This document shows positions 48,520-64,000 of a stretch of DNA of 64,000 nt, piece after piece. The DNA lies in contig CM022671.1 in assembly GCA_012295275.1 (NCBI GenBank), forward strand, positions 29,638,750 through 29,702,749. Reading direction: 5' to 3'. The notes beneath the pieces were generated by a model. The model searched no databases and was not told the origin of the DNA. It worked only from the letters and a program-made list of their open reading frames with translations. Every line of letters begins with the position of its first letter. Position 1 is the first letter of the stretch. The DNA is from Chrysomallon squamiferum (Eukaryota; Mollusca; Gastropoda; Neomphalida; Peltospiridae). The position numbers and the translations under genes are program-made.

Positions 48520-50460
48520 AAAACATTTATGATTTTGTTATTTTGTTATTTTTCAATTATTATTTTATCATTTTTCTTTCTGATCTTTGACTTAAAAGAT
48601 TTTGTTGTCAAAAGATTTTGGATACAGTTAAATGAATATACATTTTGAATGAATGAATATATGTATATTTATTTAATTAAGGTAATTAATACTGACAGTA
48701 GATATGGGTTATTTATTTCAGAAGACAGAACATTTTAGTAGCATAGTCAAGAAACATCATACCACAGTTTTTGATAAACTAGTCATGGTTCATTTCTGGA
48801 ACAGGAAATATCCATTAAGTGCTCTGAGCTACATACTTGATTATTAGTTGATAACAATAATGTAACCATCATCATTATAATCATTATTTTTATCATTATC
48901 ATTATTATTACATCATCATCATCATCACCATATCCATTATGTCTGTAGACATGTTAAAACAACAAACAAAAACAATAATATGTATACTGATTAAGTTATT
49001 TTTGATGTCAACTGTAATAAAAGTAATATACTGATAACAAAAATATTTAAGCAGCTTTCCACAGTACAAGTGAAACCGTATTTTATTAAGCACTTTCAAT
49101 TATGTCATATATATGCATACAGTTGTACAAACATCCAGATGGATAATATTCGTAACACAAAAATAGAAAAGAATGAAATATTTTATTATAATTTTTTTAT
49201 ATGATGCAAAATTGTATTTCTTCCTAATTTTAGAAAAGATCTGGATAAAAAATAATTTATCAAAACAATTATTATAAAAACATTTCAAATGTGTCCGAAT
49301 CGTTTTTCTTTTTTCTTAAAAAAAAAAATAAAAAATAAACAATTGAACGATATTAATATTTGTAATATTTTCTTTCCTTTATTGTTATTTATTCACTTAA
49401 CTTTTTAAAATACATTGTTGTGGATTATACTTTTATAAACTATAAAAGTAAGATAATGAAAGTGTTACTTTTCTTGTAAATTATCATCATCATCATCATT
49501 ACCATTGTTCATTGTTGTTGTTATATACAAAATAATTCAGTATTTAACTTTTGGTAATATTAAGAATGACATAACATCAAGAAAATAAACAGTAGATAAT
49601 AATACAGTTTTATGAATATAGTATGTTACACAACATTTTTTTTTTTTTTTTTTTTTTTTTTCAATGAACATTAGGCACTTTAAATACTTAATGGCAGTCC
49701 AAACGAAAGATTGATTTTTTTTTTTTTTTTTTTTTTTTTTTGAACATTAGGCACTTTAAATACTTAATGGCGGTCCAAACGAAAGATTGATTTTTTTTTA
49801 TTTTTTTTTTTTTCCCCCCACAGGCAGCAACTTTTATTTTTTTTACAAAAAGACGCTTCTTTCGTAAGCTGATTTGAATTTCTGGCTCAATCGCCCTAAG
49901 CACATTTTCATTTTTCTTACTTCCTTCAACTTCGGCGAAATTCGTTTCGCATTGACATTGTAGAGACATCTCTATTTTGCATGCTTAAACTGTTAAATAA
50001 AATAAATGAAACATTATATCAATGCACCTTCATAAAAATCTAGAAAAGTATTATAATAATTACTGTAATATATTTATTCACAGGATGTTAGTTTTAATGT
50101 TATGAAATTAATATCAAAGGCAGGTCTTTTCGGTTGCATTAAGTTTTATGTCGACAGCGGAAGGACGCCTTGATTGTCTATCCTGACAGAAATCTTTCGT
50201 GCCAAATTTGTTCATTGTGTCAAAAATATTTCTAAGAACTAAATTAACAGCTCAAAATCTTATATTGATTGTCTTCAGTTGAAGAGAAAAGTATTAAACT
50301 CCGTTGGTAATCTTTCTGTTCATTGGTAGAATTTGCCTATGGCCTACGAATTTTATAATAGTTGTATCTCTTTGGCACCCCATAAATACGAATTTTAACT
50401 CAAAACTTTAAATAGCTGAAGAATTTTGGTCGGTTTCTGCAGTCATAGAAGTTCCTGAGA
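48520..50460. other. Intergenic DNA between SLC8B1 and the CXorf65-like gene
   Basis: AT-rich DNA lies between the two convergent genes. It contains ATC trinucleotide runs (48911-48935 and 49483-49500) and the duplicated 49-bp module described separately. On the minus strand a short frame starts at 49969 (MSLQCQCETNFAEVEG...), just before poly(A)-rich sequence. It may belong to a retroposed transcript, and I cannot call it a gene. Confidence 0.5.
49636..49813 (-). repeat. Duplicated 49-bp module, each copy with a poly(A) tail
   Basis: The segments 49666-49714 and 49742-49790 are identical except for one base (CAGTCC versus CGGTCC). On the minus strand each begins TCAATCTTTCGTTTGG and ends in TAATGTTC followed by 22 or more A. 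The period is 76 bp. Poly(A) after each copy suggests a retroposon 3' end that has been duplicated. Confidence 0.85.
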
Positions 50461-50466
50461 TTTATT
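50461..50466 (-). terminator. Candidate poly(A) signal of the CXorf65-like gene
   Basis: TTTATT on the plus strand gives AATAAA on the minus strand, about 95 bp after the stop of the gene. Confidence 0.4.
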
Positions 50467-50559
50467 ATTTGTTTCAACTTTTCCAAATTGATAAATGTTT
50501 TTAAACATTATGCATCATTACGTTAGAAATCATAAATTGTAAAATTCTAAAATGGTCAT

Positions 50560-57125
<6,566 letters not shown>

Positions 57126-60100
57126 GTCCCTATTGCTGGTCGTCGATCCAGAAAAATAAACACCAATAGAAACACGTAATACACTGTGTTAATACCACAC
57201 GTTAAGTAAGTTCAGGTATTGTGTATCATTTCTGGTTAGAAATAAGTCGATCTGTAGCCTTTTGTCTTTTTTCCTTCCTTCTTTCTTTTTTTTTTTTTTT
57301 TTTTTTTTTTTGCTTTTATTTTTTTGTTTTGTTCACTTTTAATGTTTTTCACATTTTCAGTACTCCTTCCTTCAGAAAACAGCCGTATATTTTATCATTA
57401 GTGTCGTTTCCTTTTTTTTTAATTTTTTTTTTATGTGTACATTTTAATACGAATGATCTGAAGTTCAACTCCACGTTCCCGTATATGTTTAAATCTCTGA
57501 CAATCAACGGCTTCAGCTGCATTTATTACTTTATGGATCAGCTAGAAGTAGTACGTAGGGTCGTCGTATCACATCGATTTCTGGGTACAAATAAAATCAC
57601 TTATCTTAATATCGATCGAGATAAAAACTTGTCCCGTTCCTCGATGTAAGGTTGAAGCGTGTTGTTGTCGCGACCAAACATACCACTAACGTCGTCAATA
57701 AAAGGCAAACACGGGACAAAATACCGTGTGTGTAGAGACGCGACAGTGACAACGATATGTTCAGACAAGCTTTGAGACACTAAAGACGATTAGACAAGCT
57801 CCTTGAATTCCTAACGCCAGTTCGTTTGCGAAAGGTGGGCATTAACTTACGAGTTAGTGTTAATAAATAATGGGATATGCTAACAGCTTTTTGTTTGTTT
57901 TTTTTGATTATTTTTTTTTCTTTTCGTAGCATGTGTTGCTAATTACAAGGTGTGGGTTTTTTTTTTTAGCTTATGCTTATCCCTCTTGTATTTTTATTTA
58001 TAAGAGGATAATCTTTCAGATGTGAAGGACATCAGTAATCAATGAAAAACTAATCAGTGATTCATTGTTGGTCTGTTTGTGATTGTAGCGATCGGGAAAC
58101 ACGTAGTGCACGATTAGTAATTGATTTATTACATGACTGTGTGCGAGATTTTTAAACCTGGTTGTTTGAAAAAAAAAAAAGGAGATATCATGTATTCTTT
58201 GTTATTATTTTTCACATACTTTATTTTATTTTATTATTTTTTAAATTTATTTTATAAATAACAGTCATTATTTCGTTACAGTTGCCGACTGTATATCATT
58301 CAGTTCCCATTTTTGTTTCAACTTTTAAACCTTTGTTTGAATTATTGTTTCAGCTAAGACAAAAATATTTTCTTTAATGTGTATTAATTAAGCTCGGTTT
58401 TATCGTGATTTTTAACTTTATCAAAGCTTCCGTTTATCACTGTTATTTAGCAATGATAACGACTATCAAATATTTGTATAAATTGCAAACTATAAAGCAC
58501 TCATACCACTGCATACAGTTAACAAAATCGCGTTTAATATTTTTGACTGAACTATTTTTCCACTGCGCTTCACTGATTTATCAGTTAACGAAAATTTATA
58601 ACGAATACTTGTAAGAACGTGTGTGGTTATTTATTGTATATATATTTTTTTCTCAAACTTCTTCTCAGTAATTGTGTGCTGTCTGCAACATTAATTTATC
58701 TGTCAAAAGATAAGTTATGTGCGCATTACCGGTGTGTAACATATACGTGTGAAAAACGGAAAGAATAATAGTGTTGATATGAAAAAAAAAAGTAATTTAT
58801 GTTAACAGTAAAAACTACTTAGTCATACTCTGCTTTAAAAAATAGCTTAAATTTTCTTTTTAAAAGTACGAGTTACTTTAATATATTGACTTGACGATGA
58901 ATTATAATAATTTTTTTTTTTTTTTTTTTTTTTTAACATAAAAAAATTAAAAATTGAAAATTAAATTAAAAAATATATATATTGTGCCATATTTCGCAAT
59001 GTAAAAATACACCTGAAAAACATCTTTTGTGATGTTTTTTTTTCTTTTTGTTTGTTTGGGTCATTACTATTTTTTAAATTTTATTATAAATATTTTTTGG
59101 TTATTATATTAGATAACAACGTAGAACATATCGATTTTCTAACAGCTGTACAGACTATCTTTTCCTAATGATTTTGAACTGAATACATTATTGAAAAAAT
59201 AAATAGCCGTTTTATACGTTCACTGTAAGTATCAAAATATATTATCATTATCATCATCATCATCATCATCATCATAACATTAAAGATAAAATAAATAATT
59301 AAATGTAATTGTTAAACCCACAAGAACGCACACGAAATGACAACGCAACACATAAAGGATGTTTTTCTTATATTTATATTCACCAATTTTGACTACTCAG
59401 CAAGTAGGCAACAATATTACATTAAATACTCGATACAACAATGATCAACTAGTAATATAGCCTGTTTATTTTGTTGGAAACGAACAGAAGAGAAAGCGTT
59501 GCCACGAAAAAAAATAAAAAATAAAAAAATATTTCGAAATTACAACTTTCTCTCCACACAATTCCTTACATTTTACAGTCAGTGAAAACAGTCTGGCCCT
59601 GCTTTCATGCAATCCCAAAAAATCAAAAAAAGAAACAAAAAGAAGAAGAAAAAAAAGTTGGATATTTCTTCTGACCAAAACCTCTTTACGACAAACACTG
59701 AAAAATCCCTCTAGCCTGATTGTAGTTAATAAAATGATGATCTATAATTTAGCAACGGTGTACGTTTTGTGTGAGGAGAGCAAATATCTAAAACTCTGTG
59801 AATAGAAATACAATTAGCGGAGACAATATCGATGCCATCTGCCTTATGGTACGGTGCAAATATAAATGTTTTCATCACTTTTGTGAGAGAAAAAATTCGA
59901 AATGTCTGAAGAATCCGACACAGCGTAATACGTTAATCTCAAATAGCACTTAAAAAAATAAATAAAAAAATGAAATAAAAAACACGATTATCGTAACATT
60001 AATATCACATCTCCGATTATAAAATGTCACAGAATCGCAAGTGACTTTACAAAAATCGATCATTTCTGAAACAGCTAGTAAATGTCGATTCTTCACACAG

Positions 60101-63100
60101 TGAATGGATGAACAGTCAATTTATTACCGATCCCAGTTAATGACGGAATTAACGAGATTAAGCAGATGTCATGTCACACGCTCTTTACACGAAAATACAC
60201 GGCGAAAGGTTAATCCACACCCTGTCGATTGTCACGTCATCATTTTTTTTGTTGTTGAATGGTTACTAATGTAAATCTCAAAACAAAGAAACAGGTGACA
60301 TCAGTTACAACTAGAGCCACTCTCACACTGGCTTTAAAACTTCTCCTTACTCGCAGAAACTCAAAATTACGTGGATTATAATAAGTTCACTAAGAGCGTA
60401 GTACTCGTGGTGAAATCATTATGGAAAAAAAAAAAAAAAAAAAAAAAAATAATAATAATAATTAAAATAATAAAAATAATAAGTAAAGAAAATAAAGTTA
60501 AACAGTTACACGTATAGGGTTTACTATCACATTAAATGTATATAATTTCAGAAAAATTCCAAGCATATTTAACAGTTAAAGCGACACACGAGTTTTAAAA
60601 ACGTCCTCCGTACATCAACGGCGAAGAATACGAAATTTCAACCTTAATATCCCACACGTTTAAGAACAACTGGTCACTACATATTCTTAAAACGTCATAA
60701 AAACTCCGAAAACTTCCAGGATTGCAAGAGAAAACAGTGGCTACTGACTAACAATAATAATTAATGATGACTGAAAGGATGGCAATAAATAAAAAATCTG
60801 AAATGGAATGCCTGACATGAATACAATAGAATACGTATAGAGGAATTATCAATTAATAAATATTATCAGTTTAAATGATGTTCTGATACATATCTTGGAT
60901 ATTTCACAGTTCAGTTCTTCATGTTTATTAACACTGAGTGAGCTATTGACAGGTAGGTAGTTTAAACTACGCTGATGCAATCACCGTTTTATTCAATATG
61001 CTACAAAAAAGAAAACCTATTCGTTACATTCTTGAATATTTTAACTATGATACAAATTATTTGTTCTCTAATTAAACCTGTACACTTCTAATGAAAATAA
61101 TATGATTAAATAATATTATAAACTATAGCGCAATTTAATCTAAAAAACAAAATAATAATAAAAAATAAAAATAAAACAAAATAATAATAATAATAATTTA
61201 AAAACGAATAATAATAAAATAAAATTTAATAAAGTCTCCAGTTATCGATCAGAATTGAGATTTTCACATCACATATATAGCATCAACACACGTATGAAAT
61301 AATGCTGTTCATGATACACAAAACAATAAGAATTTTGATTATTAAACTAGCCAATAATGCACTATATACTACTTCCTATATCTTTTAAACACTAATTATT
61401 CCCTTTCCTGCTATGGCAACAAAATGCAATACTCATTTTACAAAATCTCTCTTTAATGGACAGATAGTATGATATAATCGTAACAAATTAATGTCTAAAT
61501 GTATAGCTGCTATCTTTGTTAAATCAGTCGTTCTGTTCCCGTGTCAGAACTTTTCTGACAAAAGTATTACTTCACTCTGTGTTGCCCATGATAACAAAAC
61601 TAAATTTGATTTCTGAACTGTACAATTGCAACTAGTCAGGTGATTACTACCAGAGTGCTCATCATAAGAAAATCAAATACTGCCTACAAGAACCCTGAAG
61701 AAATGTACATGTTGGCAACAAAAAGTATTAATACATTTAGTGTTTTCCCATCCAATTGTTTTTTTATTTTAACACGCCAATCTTTGCTAATGATAAAGTA
61801 TGACATTAAAATATAAGGCCTAAAGACATCAAAGGTGACGTTTTTCACATTTATTTTTTATTTTAATTAATTATTATTATTATTATGTTGGATTTCATTT
61901 TGTGTATCTTAAAGCAAAAAAAAAAAAAAAAAAAAAAATGTTCCCGATAAGCTAAGTAAATAATTGCCTGGTTGCTATTTATTCAGAATTTCACATTTCT
62001 CTCTATAAAAAGATATTTGTGAAGAATCATAAAAGGCAGCCTGTGTTCACCCTTGTTAAATAGTCATACTTTATTAGTAATAAAGATTGGCCGTCTTGAA
62101 ATAAGTTTAAACAATGAGCTGAAACTATATAAAGCAACTTTAGGCTCTTTGTTTGTAACAACATCAGTATTAAGCAGAGTGTTCACAAATAACAATCCCC
62201 AAAACTGGGAGAATGGAGAGAACTGATATGGAAAATGGATTTATAGCAATTAGTAAATAAGAATACATGTATAGCTGAATAATCTGTCTGACCAAACATT
62301 CCAAATAAAACTTTTTTGAAATATTTTATTTAAAAATAAATATTAAAACTAAAAAAAAGAAAAAAAAAAAGAAAAAAGTAAGACATTACACAATTACTGA
62401 AATCTGTTTATAGGTATATTAACATATTGAAGTTCATCTGCTGTTTTTTGTTTTGTTTTTTCAAACATTGTTGCTGTAGCTGCAATTAAAAAGTGCTGAA
62501 AGAAAGACACTTTGGCAATTATTGCAAATTTCAACTATCTACATTTTTTTTAATTACAGTAAAAATGAAATATAATAATAATAATAATAATTAAAAAAAC
62601 CCCAATAAACAAACAAATAACAATAATAATTTAATAAAAAAATAAATAAAAAAAAATGAAATAAAATAAAAAATAAAAAAAACAATTTAGAGACACTTTC
62701 CTCACAATTCTAAATTATTACTTTTTACATTTATTTTTTAAACAAACAACAGTGAGAATATTGAGAAAAAAAGAATTTAAAGAAAGAGGCGACTAAGTGG
62801 TTATATCTGATCAGTTCTAGTACTTAACTATATATAAATTTCAAAGACAGCACTAAAGCTGAAATAAATTATACAGAGGTCTCAGCAACAACACTATGTA
62901 CAATAACAGCAAAAATCTGAGACAAAGAGATAATCTACACACTATATATACACATATACACGACATCAACTACATAAAATGTAATGATAAGAATGTGAAC
63001 AAATTAAAAAAAAAAAGGAAAAAAAAGGAATTACACAAAATTTACAATTGCTAACATGCAAGTGGTATAGGTAATCCAGATTTATATGCTTGTTACTTGT

Positions 63101-63878
63101 TTGCAGATTTAAGTTATGTATTTCAGTTTCTGCACCAACATTACACATTGATATATATATATATATATATATTTTTATAAATGCCGGTTTTAAATACAAA
63201 CTGCAGGCTCAGATCTGGCATATAGGGTCCAAAATGAAAACCCCCAGGTATCAGTTCAAAATAAATTTCTTTAACTATTTTTAATTATTAATTTTTTTTG
63301 AACATGGAATTCTTGTAATGCCTAAAAAAAAAAAAAAATAATAAAACAAACACAAAAGGTTCAAAGCACTTTTGAATCCAGCTACACTATTCTGGTTAAA
63401 TGTTTAATGTCTGTTTTTTTCTCTGGCACCTTTATAAGGTGTGCAAGTGTTTATATGCAGTTAAATAATATGGGTGCTTAGTAAAAAAAAAAATTACAAT
63501 AAACATACATTGTTCCTCTGGATTATTCATTTTGCTCTAGTAATATTTAGGTACAACACTGATTTTAAAGCTTCCGTTTGCATTAATAATTCTCTATAGG
63601 CAATGTGACTGGCCATTTAGTTAAAAAACAAACAAAACAAAAAATATAAAATAAAAAATAAAAATAAAAATAAAAATAAAATAAGAAAAAATATATTGTA
63701 ACAGCAGAAATAAATCTCCATAAATTACTTCTTTTTTTTTTTAAATTCTTTAAGAAACATAGTTATCTGATTTAATAATATTTCTTTTTAACACAGCTGA
63801 AAAATTTGAATTAAAAATGATTATTAGTTTCATCTAAATACAAGAACAAGTTCTTGTTTATCTACAATGAAAGTAAAT

Positions 63879-63912
<34 letters not shown>

Positions 63913-64000
63913 AAAGGTTCTTTCCATTAAAATTTGTAACAATTCAGGTAGTTAACTTGACATACTATGTCAGAAGAAAATCATTTGCATTGTGTTAAGC
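57126..64000. other. Right end of window, no gene supported
   Basis: About 6.9 kb with poly(A), AAT and ATTT-like runs. Open frames are short and mostly translate homopolymers. CpG is noticeably more frequent from about 56980 to 61000 than in the introns to the left, which fits promoter-proximal or less methylated DNA upstream of the CXorf65-like gene. No exon, RNA gene or transposon was identified. It could include the 3' UTR of a gene beyond the window. Confidence 0.5.

Noticed and set aside
57221-57649. 142-codon plus-strand open frame
   Set aside because: The first third is poly(F) from a poly(T) run, and the rest has no recognisable motif. It may be chance, though the CpG-rich 3' half kept me from ignoring it entirely.

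Overview
The window is eukaryotic nuclear DNA from an invertebrate animal. Every gene of known family is split by GT-AG introns. The DNA between coding exons is very AT-rich and full of poly(A)/poly(T) runs, AAT, ATTT, CA/TG and GA/CT microsatellites. The best guess at the organism is a mollusc, probably a gastropod. The encoded proteins are animal-type, and short motifs such as AAGGGAAATAACTC recur, which I remember as frequent in mollusc genomes. The species cannot be named from this sequence.

Layout. (1) 16-9779, plus strand: the 3' eleven coding exons of a KDM2-type (KDM2A/B) histone H3K36 demethylase. The window opens inside the JmjC domain, and CXXC, PHD, F-box and leucine-rich repeats follow in the canonical order. 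(2) 16868-34720, minus strand: a complete eleven-exon BCKDK, the mitochondrial branched-chain 2-oxoacid dehydrogenase kinase, 412 codons plus stop. It is tail-to-tail with KDM2. One of its introns holds an uninterrupted 396-codon ORF on the opposite strand (18987-20177) that I do not recognise. (3) 36665-47467, plus strand: a sixteen-exon SLC8B1/NCLX mitochondrial Na+/Ca2+ exchanger of 649 residues, head-to-head with BCKDK across about 1.9 kb. Its second intron carries a 715-bp pogo/Tigger-like MITE and about 800 bp of TG/TA-rich simple repeat. (4) 50560-57125, minus strand: a five-exon gene for a 156-residue protein of the CXorf65/C22orf15-like family, assembled from short exons. (5) 57126-64000: no gene that I can support.

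The two central genes both encode mitochondrial proteins, a matrix kinase that restrains branched-chain amino-acid oxidation and an inner-membrane Ca2+ exporter. They share a divergent upstream region with two CACGTG E-boxes and an ETS-like site, so shared transcriptional control is possible but unproven. Exon boundaries were set by hand from splice signals, reading-frame continuity and remembered family alignments. Joined reading frames close without any frameshift in all four spliced genes.
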